Assembly: GCA_022791495.1 (NCBI GenBank) | Contig: JAAVZE010000046.1 | Span: 1 to 48,964 of the forward strand | Source of the DNA: Eubacterium sp. | GTDB lineage: Bacteria; Bacillota; Clostridia; Lachnospirales; Lachnospiraceae | Direction of reading: 5' to 3' | Length of the DNA: 48,964 nt | Shown here: piece after piece, positions 35,442 to 43,788 of the stretch | Layout: the number at the start of each line of letters is the position of its first letter | How positions within the stretch are numbered: position 1 is the first letter of the stretch | Position numbers and translations under genes: made by a program | Notes under the pieces: generated by a model | What the model was told of the DNA's origin: nothing | Databases searched by the model: none | The model's input: the letters and a program-made list of their open reading frames with translations, nothing else

Positions 35442-36143
35442 TTAATTTGATAATCCACAAATAAGTGTTTGGAGTTCATCTACTTTTTTTTCCAACATAC
35501 TAATGCCCGTTTTTTCTTTTTTGCTAAACTGCTCTTTTAAAAGCTTTTGAAAATAACTAGACCACTGTTTTTTCAACATTTCTTCTATATCAGTTTCTTT
35601 TTTAAAAGGAAAAATATTATTTCCACAACCTCTTAATCTGACAATATTTATAAATTCAAAAATATATTTAGCCATATCTTGTTTTTCTATCGAAGGAAAT
35701 GTAATTTCACTAATAATTGACTTATTCTTATTTTTTTCGTACAATTTATGATCACTAAGTACATCATCTTTAATAAATGTATATACTGGAATCCCATATT
35801 CAATAGCTTTCAAAACTTCTAAATGTGTTATTGAAAGCCGTTCACCATCTATTACTGTTCCTGCTTTTACTTTTTCTTTAACTTTTTCAAAATCCACTAT
35901 AGATACAGCTTCACTTATAGCGTTTCCTCCAAAACGTCCACCTATAAGCAGGACAAGCATATCACAATTTTTGACTTCCTCTATACAACTGGTATGTGTA
36001 TGAATTCTGGGATCATATAAAACATCTCCATATTCACTCATCACAGGTTCATAGCCAATATTATAAATAAAATCTCTCAGACCATCCCTCATATTATCCA
36101 AATCATAACAAGTTGATGATATAAAAACCTTTAATATTGACAC
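35442..36143 (-). CDS. DUF4062 protein
   Basis: A 233-residue protein opening with the DUF4062 signature VFISSTCYDLDNMRDGL. NCDMLVLLIGGRFG and SITHLEVLKAIEYGIPVYTFI follow, giving a Rossmann/TIR-like fold across about residues 3-150. The C-terminal half is charged and helical (about 170-233). DUF4062 domains occur at the N-terminus of STAND NTPases and other conflict proteins; here the domain stands alone without an NTPase, so it may be a sensor or signalling piece. The gene is very AT-rich relative to the nitrilase gene nearby, suggesting transfer. The exact role is unknown. Confidence 0.82.
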   Translation of the reverse strand: MSILKVFISSTCYDLDNMRDGLRDFIYNIGYEPVMSEYGDVLYDPRIHTHTSCIEEVKNCDMLVLLIGGRFGGNAISEAVSIVDFEKVKEKVKAGTVIDGERLSITHLEVLKAIEYGIPVYTFIKDDVLSDHKLYEKNKNKSIISEITFPSIEKQDMAKYIFEFINIVRLRGCGNNIFPFKKETDIEEMLKKQWSSYFQKLLKEQFSKKEKTGISMLEKKVDELQTLICGLSN

Positions 36144-36290
36144 ATTATCCCCTCCCTATCGTGTACTAAATCTATTAATTTCTTCTTATATTGTAATATC
36201 TAGCATAAATAAGTTCTGCAAAATTATCTTGCGTTGTGTTTTCATCTTTGCTCCTATATATTACCATATAACTAATTATTTTTCCATAAA

Positions 36291-36328
36291 AATGTGGCAA
36301 TTTGCTTATCACTGCAAACTGCCACATT
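36291..36328 (-). terminator. Terminator downstream of the broken hydrolase
   Basis: A 15-bp arm (36291-36305) pairs with 36314-36328 with one mismatch; on the minus strand ATTTTTATGG follows. The plus strand also has T5 shortly after. Confidence 0.7.
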
Positions 36329-36427
36329 ACCATTTTTCCCTTATTGGCATAAACTTACATGGTGCTAGTCCTATGTTCAAAGCATTACTAAAGAAAATAT
36401 TATTCTAACTTCTTCATGCACTGAAAT

Positions 36428-36730
36428 TTAGCCTATTGCCTTTTTCATCCAGACATCTAAGAAGGCAAGCTGTTCATCTGTACGAAACCAATGTTCTCCA
36501 TTTTCCATTACAGTAAGATGTGCATTATGACTACTAATAAATCCATCTACTGTTTGACGAGATATGAGGTTATCATTTCCTACATATAAGATTTCTGTGG
36601 GCACATTCCATGTTATAGGATCTTCCCTAACAAAGCATAAATATTTCCATGATAATGTTTCCCCAAAGTCTGTAGGAATTTCCCCTTTCTCACACAAATC
36701 CTTTTCCGAGACTTTTGCCCAACTCATCAT
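36428..36730 (-). pseudogene. Alpha/beta hydrolase, C-terminal third only
   Basis: The frame reads MMSWAKVSEKDLCEKGEIPT and later VPTEILYVGNDNLISRQTVD and VMENGEHWF, which is the C-terminal part of a serine alpha/beta hydrolase. It includes the loop Asp (GNDN) and the catalytic His (GEHWF). The nucleophile region is missing. The frame continues upstream to 36772, but those codons are the complement of an IS256 transposase tail, so the junction is at 36731. The gene was therefore cut by the insertion or by a later deletion from it. Confidence 0.82.
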
Positions 36731-36731
36731 A

Positions 36732-36842
36732 TTCAATCTGTCAACCTTTGAGGCGACAAAGAAATGGACCATGCCGCTAAGGAACTGGGGACTATTCTAT
36801 GGGGAACTGAGCATTATGTACGAAGGACGGCTGCCCGAATAA
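36732..36842 (+). mobile_element. IS256-family transposase 3' remnant
   Basis: Plus-strand codons read TFEATKKWTMPLRNWG and then YGELSIMYEGRLPE, followed by a stop. This is the conserved C-terminus of mutator/IS256 transposases. Only about 36 codons remain. The right terminal repeat should lie shortly after 36842 but I could not delimit it. It abuts the truncated hydrolase. Confidence 0.82.
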
Positions 36843-36974
36843 ATTCTGAGAAAGCCTAATTAACAGGCGGATTCTTCAGCCCAAACATTATCATAGAAGA
36901 TTAGTAATTACAGACTTTTCTTCGCCCCCACTCTACAGAACAATAACAGCCTATCTTTACTATTTCTAACTCAA

Positions 36975-37616
36975 CTAATTTTCCTCCCAATAACCACATT
37001 CATTACTTACATCATTTATAGTTCTTGCATATACCGACCTAGACTTGTCATTGGGAAACTTATTTTTGTATTCTTTATATTTGTACCTCACATATTGCCA
37101 TTCATTTACATCAGAACTCTTTAACCATTCAGCTTTATCCTCTAAATCATCCTCTTCTGATTGTGGCTCCCATAAGTATCTATTATTCTTCTTATCATAA
37201 TATATATATTCACGATAGCCATCAATATCTTTTCTAACAATGCAAAAATCAACGCTATGTAATATCTTAGAATGTTTAAAATCCTTGACTTTAATAGTTG
37301 CCACCCTTTTGCTGTCTTCCGAGTTATCATATTGAAAACACTTTACAAATTTGTCCAAACCTCGTCTGAAAATTTCTTTCACCTTTTTTGGTGGCATATC
37401 CCAACATGTTTCATCAATTTCAATATTAATATCAAAATCATAGCCTTTGTTTGAATTATAATCCCTTGTAACCATATTTCGGGATGCACTGCCAACAAAA
37501 TAAAAATTGAATTTCAGCGTTCCTCTAAGTTCGTTCTTTAGCATCTGAATTAACTTAATAACCTTCTGCTTTCTCATACCTACTTCTTTCTTGTGTACAT
37601 ACCTATAATCTGCCAT
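36975..37616 (-). CDS. Nucleotidyltransferase-fold protein
   Basis: A 213-residue pol-beta-type nucleotidyltransferase. The signature is FVGSASRNMV followed by YDFDINIEI (Gly-Ser, then Asp-x-Asp about 14 residues on), with a third acidic residue in SVDFCIV near residue 125. All three catalytic acids are present. AGGAGG lies eight bases before ATG 37616. There is no HEPN or cap gene beside it, so it is not an obvious MNT-HEPN or CBASS pair. RNA, protein or nucleotide signalling targets are all possible. It is AT-rich like the DUF4062 gene. Confidence 0.78.
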   Translation of the reverse strand: MADYRYVHKKEVGMRKQKVIKLIQMLKNELRGTLKFNFYFVGSASRNMVTRDYNSNKGYDFDINIEIDETCWDMPPKKVKEIFRRGLDKFVKCFQYDNSEDSKRVATIKVKDFKHSKILHSVDFCIVRKDIDGYREYIYYDKKNNRYLWEPQSEEDDLEDKAEWLKSSDVNEWQYVRYKYKEYKNKFPNDKSRSVYARTINDVSNECGYWEEN

Positions 37617-37674
37617 AATTTTATCCTCCTGTTCCCCAAGCCATCCATTTAGAACTAAAGAACTAAATCATTAT

Positions 37675-37704
37675 AATATAGCACTATTTTTTGAGTGTTG
37701 TCAA
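37675..37704 (-). promoter_or_regulatory. Promoter of the nucleotidyltransferase gene
   Basis: TTGACA (37704-37699), 18 bp, TATATT (37680-37675), with an overlapping TATAAT three to five bases on. Confidence 0.75.
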
Positions 37705-37790
37705 GTAAAATTTTCAAAATTCTATATAAAACTATTTTGTCACATAACCTAACATATTCCCATTCCGATAACCATTGCTTTCCCAGCAAT

Positions 37791-38333
37791 TTATACCCCA
37801 AGTCTTTGCCTAATGTCATTCAACCATTCACCCTTATATTTGAAAAACCTCGGTCCTGCAATAGAATACTTCACGCCTGATAACCTTTTGGCTAAAGCCG
37901 TTAAAGAATATATTTCGTCTTCATATTCCACCTTTTTATCATCAACTACTTTTGCCTTGATACTTTCATCATCACAATATGTAATTTCCTCGCCAACCGC
38001 TATATTACATTTTCCAAATGAAAAATTGGCTGCTCTCTCACAATTCTCGCTATCTATTTCTTGTGCCAATTCTTCAGCCTGCATTTCGTTTTCTGTCATC
38101 TCATACAATTTCAACTTATCTGTGCAGCCATGAATTTCTGCAATTGCTTCCAGAATTCCATAAGCATTTTCAGGAGTCATAGCATAAAATTCTCTAACCC
38201 TTGTTTTACCATCAAAGTTTTCAATAGAACGAAGATTTGGATTAATGCGGTCTATGATAGAGTGTATTTTCAAATCTGATAAATACCATAACATATTTTG
38301 TTCCGTTCTCCGTTGCTGCACAATGTATCTCAC
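37791..38333 (-). CDS. Hypothetical protein with RAMA/DUF4357-like C-terminus
   Basis: A 180-residue protein. Residues 130-180 (VEYEDEIYSLTALAKRLSG, then GPRFFKYKGEWLNDI) resemble the small RAMA/DUF4357 domain found in restriction-modification and GIY-YIG proteins. Residues 15-80 (LWYLSDLKIHSIIDRINPN, REFYAMTPENAYGILEAIAE) are conserved-looking but I cannot name them. The start is uncertain: no strong ribosome site stands before 38333 and the protein may have lost its N-terminus, since broken genes surround it. Function unknown. Confidence 0.55.
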   Translation of the reverse strand: MRYIVQQRRTEQNMLWYLSDLKIHSIIDRINPNLRSIENFDGKTRVREFYAMTPENAYGILEAIAEIHGCTDKLKLYEMTENEMQAEELAQEIDSENCERAANFSFGKCNIAVGEEITYCDDESIKAKVVDDKKVEYEDEIYSLTALAKRLSGVKYSIAGPRFFKYKGEWLNDIRQRLGV

Positions 38334-38358
38334 AATGCTCTGTTAATTCTGTATATAA

Positions 38359-38595
38359 TTCCATACAAAAACATTTGTTCCTGTTTATAATATCCGCCTT
38401 TCCGAACTTATAAAAGAAAAGGGACTGAGTAAAAATAAACTTTCTTACAAAGCTGAAATGAATTGGAAACAGATAGATAATTATTGCAAAAACAAAATTA
38501 CCCGTCTGGATGTCTTTGTTCTCTGCAAACTTTGTACCGTGTTAGATTGCAAAATTGAAGACTTGCTCGTCTTCCACCCACCAGAAAAGAAATAA
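38359..38595 (+). pseudogene. Headless XRE-family regulator
   Basis: A plus-strand frame reads VYNIRLSELIKEKGLSKNKL, then EMNWKQIDNYCKNK and LCKLCTVLDCKIEDLLVF to a TAA at 38593-38595. That is a complete Cro/CI-type helix-turn-helix of the small 70-residue kind. No ATG, GTG or TTG is available before the domain (the frame opens after a stop at 38356-38358), so the start has been lost or mutated. A hairpin follows 22 bp later. It lies antisense to the flanking genes. Confidence 0.65.
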
Positions 38596-38617
38596 AGTTA
38601 TGTTATAACGATAAAAC

Positions 38618-38647
38618 GAGCGGACTATAAATTTATTATGTCCGCTC
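38618..38647. terminator. Hairpin terminator after the XRE remnant
   Basis: GAGCGGAC (38618-38625) pairs with GTCCGCTC (38640-38647); short T-rich tails occur on both strands (ATTTTC and GTTTTA). Confidence 0.65.
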
Positions 38648-38768
38648 ATTTTCTCAATTCACGCCATATCCATAAACTCGCTCATCCCCAATTGGAAAAT
38701 AACTTAACAACTTCCACCTGCCATGCTAACTCCTTGACAAACTTGAATCTATCTATCCCCACATAAAA

Positions 38769-39344
38769 TTATCCTTTTATAACCATAAGGTCTGACTTTT
38801 CGTAACGGTTATGTCCTTTTAATTGCTTTTTGTATTTCCAACACTTTATTGCTTCTTCCAAAGATTTTCCCTGATTATCTGCAAAAAAATCTCTAATATA
38901 GTTATTATACTCAAATTGTTTATCTATTTTTGTTCTTCCTTTTTTCCTATCTTCAAGGATTTTATAATATGCTTCAATCGCTTCTTTATACGTTTTTCCC
39001 GCATTGCTTTTTAACCATTTCTGAAAAGCGACATTAAAAGAAAAACCATTTCCAATATGCTCCTTAAAAAATGCTCTGTGCTTTTCCGAACATACAAAAG
39101 CCGCTTCAATCTTTGTTTTTTCGGTTATATTGGATAATGGTCTTGCTTTTTTCTTTACTGCCAAAACAGCTTGTACCTCACCCGTATCAAGGAAATTCGC
39201 AATCCTTTCTGTTATTTCTATTTTCCCACCAGAAACAGGCAGATTTTTTTTTCTGCAAAAGTCTACTAATTCTTCTTTTAGGTAATAGAAATCACGAAAT
39301 GTTTTGCTATCTAATTCTTTATTTAAAATAGGTCTTTCGCTCAT
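38769..39344 (-). CDS. SAP-domain / DUF6434 protein
   Basis: A 191-residue protein. Residues 15-55 (YLKEELVDFCRKKNLPVSGG, ITERIANFLDTGE) form a SAP-like DNA-binding helix-turn-helix. Residues 75-125 (CSEKHRAFFKEHIGNGFSFN, FQKWLKSNAGKTYKEAIEAY) match DUF6434. A charged C-terminal tail repeats the KSLEEAIKCW idea. GAGG lies six bases before ATG 39344. Known only as a conserved accessory protein in gut Firmicutes; a nucleic-acid role is inferred from the SAP domain. Confidence 0.78.
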   Translation of the reverse strand: MSERPILNKELDSKTFRDFYYLKEELVDFCRKKNLPVSGGKIEITERIANFLDTGEVQAVLAVKKKARPLSNITEKTKIEAAFVCSEKHRAFFKEHIGNGFSFNVAFQKWLKSNAGKTYKEAIEAYYKILEDRKKGRTKIDKQFEYNNYIRDFFADNQGKSLEEAIKCWKYKKQLKGHNRYEKSDLMVIKG

Positions 39345-39368
39345 ATCAATCCTCTTTTCAAGTAATAA

Positions 39369-39573
39369 TTATCTATCACGTTCTTCTATTTCAATGCCAT
39401 CTACATTCCCATACCAATTCTTCCCTTTTCTTGTTATCACAGCATGAGCTAAATTGATTTTATCTTTACACCATGCCACAACATCTTCTGTATCTAAAGA
39501 CAGACTCTTTTTTATCCGCACAACACCTAACTTGGTTGTGTGCAATTGTTCCCAAATGATTTAACAACTCCAT
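39369..39573 (-). pseudogene. DUF3781 gene, frameshifted
   Basis: ATG 39573 starts MELLNHLGT, then the family continuation TKLGVVRIKKSLSLDTEDVV, AWCKDKI and RKGKNWYGNVDG lies one frame over and ends at 39369. This is the small DUF3781 protein with one frameshift near 39535. The last residues (EIEERDR) also depart from the usual end, so the 3' end may be altered too. Function of the family is unknown. Confidence 0.7.
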
Positions 39574-39588
39574 ATCCTGATTCAACTC

Positions 39589-40076
39589 CTATATATCCTG
39601 AACAAATAGCTGGTCTATCGTTTCATAATTACCCAATTTTATAAACCCATATTTCTCGTATAATCCAATTTCACCACTCATGATATATATTTTATCATAT
39701 TCAAGTTCTTTCGTATAAGAGATTATACTTTGATTCATCGTTTCCGACAACCTCCTGCCACGATATTTTTCATCTACAAAAACAAATCCTATAAATGTGC
39801 AAAGCCATACTCGTCAGACAACGCATCCTTTTCCGTAAATATAGAAAATATTTCCACTTCTCCATCCACACAGATGACACAGACTCTTTCCTATTCTTGA
39901 AATTCATTTTCTATCATTCTCTTTGCCAAAAAAGAACCTGACTTCCATGAACAATTTTCAGCAAAAGAAATCGTCTGGTTCCAAAATTTATGTTCTTCTG
40001 TCATCAAATAAATATTTATCACATTCTCCTCTGCTTTTCCTTTCAAGTCCTTTGCCATACACAACGATTCCGGCAT
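39589..40076 (-). pseudogene. GNAT acetyltransferase, stop and frameshift
   Basis: The frame from 40076 reads MPESLCMAKDLKGKAEENVI and KFWNQTISFAENCSWKSG. It reaches TAG near 39893, continues in the same frame (ERVCVICVDGEVEIFSIF), and shifts near 39795. The GNAT acetyl-CoA motif then follows (GFVFVDEKYRGRRLSETM) with YDKIYIMSGEIGLYEKYGF to a stop at 39589. At least one nonsense and one frameshift are needed, so this is a dead gene. Confidence 0.82.
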
Positions 40077-40132
40077 ATTTGTGTGGCAGTTCAGTCAATG
40101 GCTTCTTGTCTTTTACAAAAGGGGCATTTGCT

Positions 40133-41040
40133 ATGAAAGTTTCTTATCAAACCTGTTGTGGCGTCGATGTTCACAAATCTTTTCTCGTTGCCACAATCAT
40201 TAAAGCCACTGGTGGTATCGAGCCTTCTTATCAAAAGAAACGTTTTTCCACCTTCAACATTATCTTTGGGAAGTCATCCACATCCATTATTGACTATCTG
40301 CTTGAACAATCAGGTACGTCTGTCAACCACGAAGAAATCGCTTCCAAACTTCTTAAGAGCCTCAAATCGAAAGAAGAAGCATTGATTGAATCCATTGAAG
40401 GATATCAGATGACTGATGCCCAAAAATATCGTATGCGCCTCATCCGCACACATATGGATTATATCACAGCCGAAATAAATGATGTAGGCTCTATGATAAA
40501 AAATTTGATTTCTTCTGATCCTGATTATGAAAATTCTGTTCAGTTACTCTGTACCATTCCGGGTGTCAAACGTGATAGCGCAGTCACTATTATCTCCGAG
40601 ATTAACACTGACATGAAACAGTTTAACTCTTCCAAGCGTCTGTGCTGCTGGCGGGACTAACGCCTGGCAACAATGAATCTGCCGGTAAGAAAAAATCTGT
40701 TCGGATTACACGTGCCGGAGTCTACCTCAAACTGGCATTGGTACAGTGTGCCCATGCCGCCGTGAAATCCAGGACAACCCCTTACTACAGAAACAAGTAC
40801 GAACGCATTGTCAAAAGAAGAGGTAAAAAGAGAGCCATCATTGCCATAGCAAGGATGATTCTGACAGCAGTATACCATATGCTGTCCACAGGGGAAACAT
40901 GGAATCCCTGTGATCTATACAAAGCTGATACACCACCGGAAATGCGAGAGAAACAGAAACAAAAAGCAATCAAACAGGCTTACAGATTTTTAATCTCTGT
41001 TGGCGAGCTTTGTGCCGACTCTCTTGCCCCGCAAATATAA
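40133..41040 (+). mobile_element. IS110-family transposase with internal deletion and frameshift
   Basis: ATG 40133 opens with the IS110 DEDD-domain start CCGVDVHKSFLVATI. After about 45 residues the middle (most of the catalytic domain) is missing and the reading jumps to the coiled-coil and C-terminal half (QLLCTIPGVKRDSAVTIISE). The frame breaks near 40655, where one G seems missing from TGGGCGG. The C-terminal Tnp20 domain (AGLTPGNNESAGKKKS, RITRAGVYLKLALVQCAHA) continues in the next frame to 41040. Not functional. IS110 elements lack clear terminal repeats, so ends are not delimited. Confidence 0.88.
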
Positions 41041-41372
41041 CACGATGGGACTTACCACTAAATACAGTACCTCTTTCAGCCATTTTAAAAATTTAGGTTA
41101 CTGAATGGCTTGTTAAAGTGCGCCCCTCTACTCTCTCATAAGCTCTTTTTTCAATCTAAGGCTCTCCATAAAATTCCAAATTGTTGTTTTAAGCACATAA
41201 ACAGTATACCATACACCTCTTAACTATTCCACACTCAAAATACGGAGCAGTTATCCACTCCGCACACATTCACACATATATCAACTCCCTCAACATAATC
41301 TCCTCCGCAGCACTTTTCACATTATTCATAAACCCAAGTGCAAGCAAGCTTGCGTTTGGCTCGTTGCGTACG
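41041..41372. other. Spacer with mobile-element scars
   Basis: No intact gene. On the minus strand a short frame ends NNVKSAAEEIMLREL, similar in style to the gene tail at the right edge (RVEEIIVRNLL), and may be the last codons of a lost membrane protein. A small palindrome GCAAGCTTGC sits at 41344-41353 beside the integrase remnant. Confidence 0.4.
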
Positions 41373-41684
41373 CTAGTAGGAAACCGGCTTGTCTTTTACA
41401 GCCTCAATAAATTTCAAATATTCTTCCTTTGTCTAGAAATTCATTTCATCCGCCTTGCCTTTCCCCAGCGGTCCGGCTTTGACAACCGGACTTTCTTTCA
41501 ATTCATAAATCCGCACTGCATGGTTGAACAACGCAGACATCTCCGACTGAATTGTTTTCAAATCCAAGGCCTCTTTTCTGGTGTTAAACCCACGCTTCAG
41601 CTTGCGTTTGTTTTTACCTGTCCAGTCGTAGGAATGGAACGAAACATACCATGTGCCACGTTCCTCATCCTTGTATGCTGCCAT
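41373..41684 (-). pseudogene. Tyrosine-recombinase integrase remnant
   Basis: ATG 41684, with GGAGAG upstream, starts the arm-binding domain of ICE/phage integrases (AAYKDEERGTWYVSFHSYDW, KLKRGFNTRKEAL). The core-binding region is deleted and the frame resumes with LKTIQSEMSALFNHAVRIYE and AGPLGKGKADEMNF. The next codon is TAG where relatives have Trp, and TKEEYLKFIEAVKDKPVSY follows to 41373. The catalytic R-H-R-Y domain is gone. It marks a former integrative element. Confidence 0.82.
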
Positions 41685-41749
41685 GCACATCTCTCCTTCA
41701 TGTCAAAAATTTTCTGCAGACTTTATCAGCCTGCCCCCCTCCTGTGGAG

Positions 41750-41938
41750 ATGTGGTTCAATTACAGTTCCGTAAATGACTTCATGCACGAACAGATGACA
41801 CATAAGCAGGAACTGACAGAGGGTACAATCACACAGGCTGAATATCTGGAATGGAAACTCAACTGGCCCGATACCTGCTGCGAGCAGGGGCTCTCCCACG
41901 AACATGTAAACCACATTACTCTAAGTCATCAATGTTAA
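41750..41938 (+). other. Possible coding remnant opposite the PNPOx gene
   Basis: A plus-strand frame reads MWFNYSSVNDFMHEQMTHKQ and TQAEYLEWKLNWPDTC, which looks protein-like. It lacks a ribosome site and its end overlaps the converging PNPOx gene by 23 bp. It may be the tail of a mobile-element gene joined here by deletion. Family not recognised. Confidence 0.3.
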
Positions 41939-42344
41939 AACTTTCTGTTTGCAAATCACAATAATGCCTGCCTTTTATTGCTGTAAATTTCAGTACACAA
42001 TAGTCTGGGTCAGTTACACCCTGCTTATAATACATAGTATCGCCAGTACACCACATTTCCCGCTTTATACCATCATCTTGCAAAACTTCCATTATCCCTG
42101 TCAGCATAATGCCCTCATACTTAAAACGCCCTCTATGATAAGCATAGATACTTGCTTTTGGATTCTTCATAAACTGTTGTGCCCGCATGGAAGATGTATT
42201 CGTGGAAAAATAAAAACAATTCCCCTCTATCTTGCGTGGCGTAAACATGGCTTTCATATTTGGAAAACCATCTTCATCCACAGAACCGACAAAAGCTGTT
42301 TTTTGATTTTGAATAAATTCAATGATACTTTTTCTTGTTTTCAT
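41916..42344 (-). CDS. Pyridoxamine-phosphate-oxidase-like flavin protein
   Basis: A 142-residue split-barrel FMN-binding protein of the PNPOx-like/general stress 26 group. Motifs include TAFVGSVDEDGFPNMKAMF, FYFSTNTSSMRAQQFMKNPK and ASIYAYHRGRFKYEGIMLTG. Such proteins bind FMN, F420 or haem and often act as small reductases; the true substrate is not known. It lies 23 bp downstream of a MarR regulator on the same strand and is presumably repressed by it, a common pairing for redox or toxic-compound responses. Confidence 0.88.
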   Translation of the reverse strand: MKTRKSIIEFIQNQKTAFVGSVDEDGFPNMKAMFTPRKIEGNCFYFSTNTSSMRAQQFMKNPKASIYAYHRGRFKYEGIMLTGIMEVLQDDGIKREMWCTGDTMYYKQGVTDPDYCVLKFTAIKGRHYCDLQTESFNIDDLE

Positions 42345-42367
42345 TTATTATTCTCCTTGTTTTTAAA

Positions 42368-42808
42368 TTATTTGTTTTTATGCAGATTATCTGTCAAAGT
42401 TTCCAGTATTCGGGCAAGATACTCTTCAAATCGTTTTTGCTCCTCTTCCGAAAAACCTTGATAAAACAACATGTTCATTTGCTGAGATACAGTTTCATAT
42501 TTCGCTTGCAATGATTTTGCATACTCCGTAAGCGACACAATAGTCTGGCGGCGATTCTTAGGGTTGATATTCCTTTCCACAATCCCCTTATTAACCATGC
42601 CATTTATAACAACGGATACTGTATTTTTAGCAAGAGAGGTTTTCTTACTTATTTCGCTGATTGTAAGATTATCTGTTTTCCACAAAATAAATAAGATTCT
42701 TCCTTGTCCGCCACTTATTTCAATGCCATTTTCGAGTAATAACCTTTCAAAAATCCTATCTTGAAGCTGTTTTATCTGCGTAATATAAAATCCACCCTTT
42801 GTTTCCAA
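42368..42808 (-). CDS. MarR-family transcriptional regulator
   Basis: A 146-residue winged-helix repressor. TTG 42808 is the start, five bases after AGAGGTG; the nearby ATG is in another frame. The recognition region is NLTISEISKKTSLAKNTVSV, followed by the wing IVERNINPKNRRQTIVSLT, with dimer helices at both ends. It heads an operon with the PNPOx-like gene. A palindrome lies directly after the -10 of its promoter, so it probably represses its own operon and is released by a ligand or oxidant not identifiable here. Confidence 0.92.
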   Translation of the reverse strand: METKGGFYITQIKQLQDRIFERLLLENGIEISGGQGRILFILWKTDNLTISEISKKTSLAKNTVSVVINGMVNKGIVERNINPKNRRQTIVSLTEYAKSLQAKYETVSQQMNMLFYQGFSEEEQKRFEEYLARILETLTDNLHKNK

Positions 42809-42836
42809 TCCATCACCTCTAATCCTATTAGAACAA

Positions 42837-42848
42837 TTCTATATAGAA
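42837..42848. promoter_or_regulatory. Likely MarR operator
   Basis: Perfect palindrome TTCTATATAGAA next to the -10 element, with a degenerate second copy at 42823-42833 (TTCTAATAGGA on the minus strand). Both follow TTG, giving a direct repeat of TTGTTCTA on the minus strand. Confidence 0.65.
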
Positions 42849-42850
42849 CA

Positions 42851-42878
42851 ATTATAAGTTTACCATGATTTTGTTCAA
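42851..42878 (-). promoter_or_regulatory. Promoter of the MarR-PNPOx operon
   Basis: TTGAAC (42878-42873), 16 bp, TATAAT (42856-42851). Confidence 0.8.
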
Positions 42879-42937
42879 AAAGCAATTGAAATATTACGGC
42901 ACTTCTACAAAAGTACAGAAGTACCGCCATTTTCATT

Positions 42938-43155
42938 TTATAGATAAAGAGTTTCTCTCTCCACAATTTCCCTCACGCACATCCGGATATTATTCATTCT
43001 CCCGCCCCATTCAAGCTGATTTTCTGCCTTTAACCGTTCCGTCACTTCCTGCCTGTCGGCTTTTCTTCTTCGGATGGTAATGCAATATCTGGTAAATAAT
43101 AATCTCCAACTTTTACAAAAGTGTCGCCCATTTCCTCAAAAATTGTCTTTTTCAT
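42938..43155 (-). pseudogene. TnpV transposon protein with its middle deleted
   Basis: ATG 43155 starts MKKTIFEEMGDTFVKVGDYY and LPDIALPSEEEKPTG, the start of TnpV. The central part is missing; the sequence then reads, one frame over, VTERLKAENQLEWGGRMNNI and REIVERETLYL to a stop at 42938, the end of TnpV. Both termini are kept and the central part, apparently more than a third of the protein, is lost. TnpV belongs to Firmicute mobilisable transposons. Confidence 0.85.
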
Positions 43156-43164
43156 TATCTACTC

Positions 43165-43746
43165 CTACCTTTCCTCTTTGTTACTTCTAAAATGTTTCCC
43201 ACTCTGTTTAGACTGCTGTACTGCTTTTGCCTGCTCTAAAAGGCTGTTCATCTGTTTACTACTAAATGCTTTTGTTAGCAGCTTATAATCTTTGTTCTCT
43301 GCACGGAGATTTTCATTTTCTCCCTCCAGTTTCTCATTGATTTTCGTCAACCTTTCATTTTCACGGTGAAGATTTCCATTCATCTGCGTAAGCTGCCCCC
43401 GCACTTCTTTTAATTCCCAAATCGCTTTCCCAAACTGGCCTTCCATGTTCTCCAAATAAGGTGTTGACATACGTTCCTTTCCCTGCTCTATATAACCATT
43501 CCAGAGATTGAACGCAAGCCTAATAATCCGCACTGTTCCCCTTGTGTGCCATCCCTCGTGCAATCCTTCCGGTTTAATCCTGTCCTGTTCAAAATCAAAT
43601 ATCCGCCCCACATTTCTTCTAGTCGTATCTGAAATACCAATACAGTAAAAAAATGCCCGGTGATAGCTATCGCTGTGACCGGACTTCTGTATCATTAATG
43701 TATAAAATTCTTCACGTTCCTTTGATGTGAATTTAATTTCTGCCAT
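43165..43746 (-). CDS. DUF6075-like protein with coiled coil
   Basis: A 193-residue accessory protein of gut Firmicutes. ATG 43746 has GAGG six bases upstream. The N-terminal half (about 1-100; FTSKEREEFYTLMIQKSGHS, YHRAFFYCIGISDTTRRNV, GTVRIIRLAFNLWNGY) matches what I know as DUF6075. The C-terminal half is a long coiled coil (about 105-170). It appears intact, but its start lies only about 40 bp from the broken end of a dynamin-like gene, so its original promoter may be gone. Function unknown; the family travels with mobile elements. Confidence 0.75.
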   Translation of the reverse strand: MAEIKFTSKEREEFYTLMIQKSGHSDSYHRAFFYCIGISDTTRRNVGRIFDFEQDRIKPEGLHEGWHTRGTVRIIRLAFNLWNGYIEQGKERMSTPYLENMEGQFGKAIWELKEVRGQLTQMNGNLHRENERLTKINEKLEGENENLRAENKDYKLLTKAFSSKQMNSLLEQAKAVQQSKQSGKHFRSNKEER

Positions 43747-43788
43747 ATCTAACCTCATTTCTACTACAAAAAGGAATCTATCTCTTAC

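Noticed and set aside
36731-36772. First 14 codons of the hydrolase frame (from 36772)
   Set aside because: They are the complement of the IS256 transposase tail, which reads correctly on the plus strand.
36975-38333. CBASS or MNT-HEPN toxin pair at the nucleotidyltransferase
   Set aside because: No HEPN, cap effector or CD-NTase-associated gene is adjacent; the neighbour has a RAMA-like domain.
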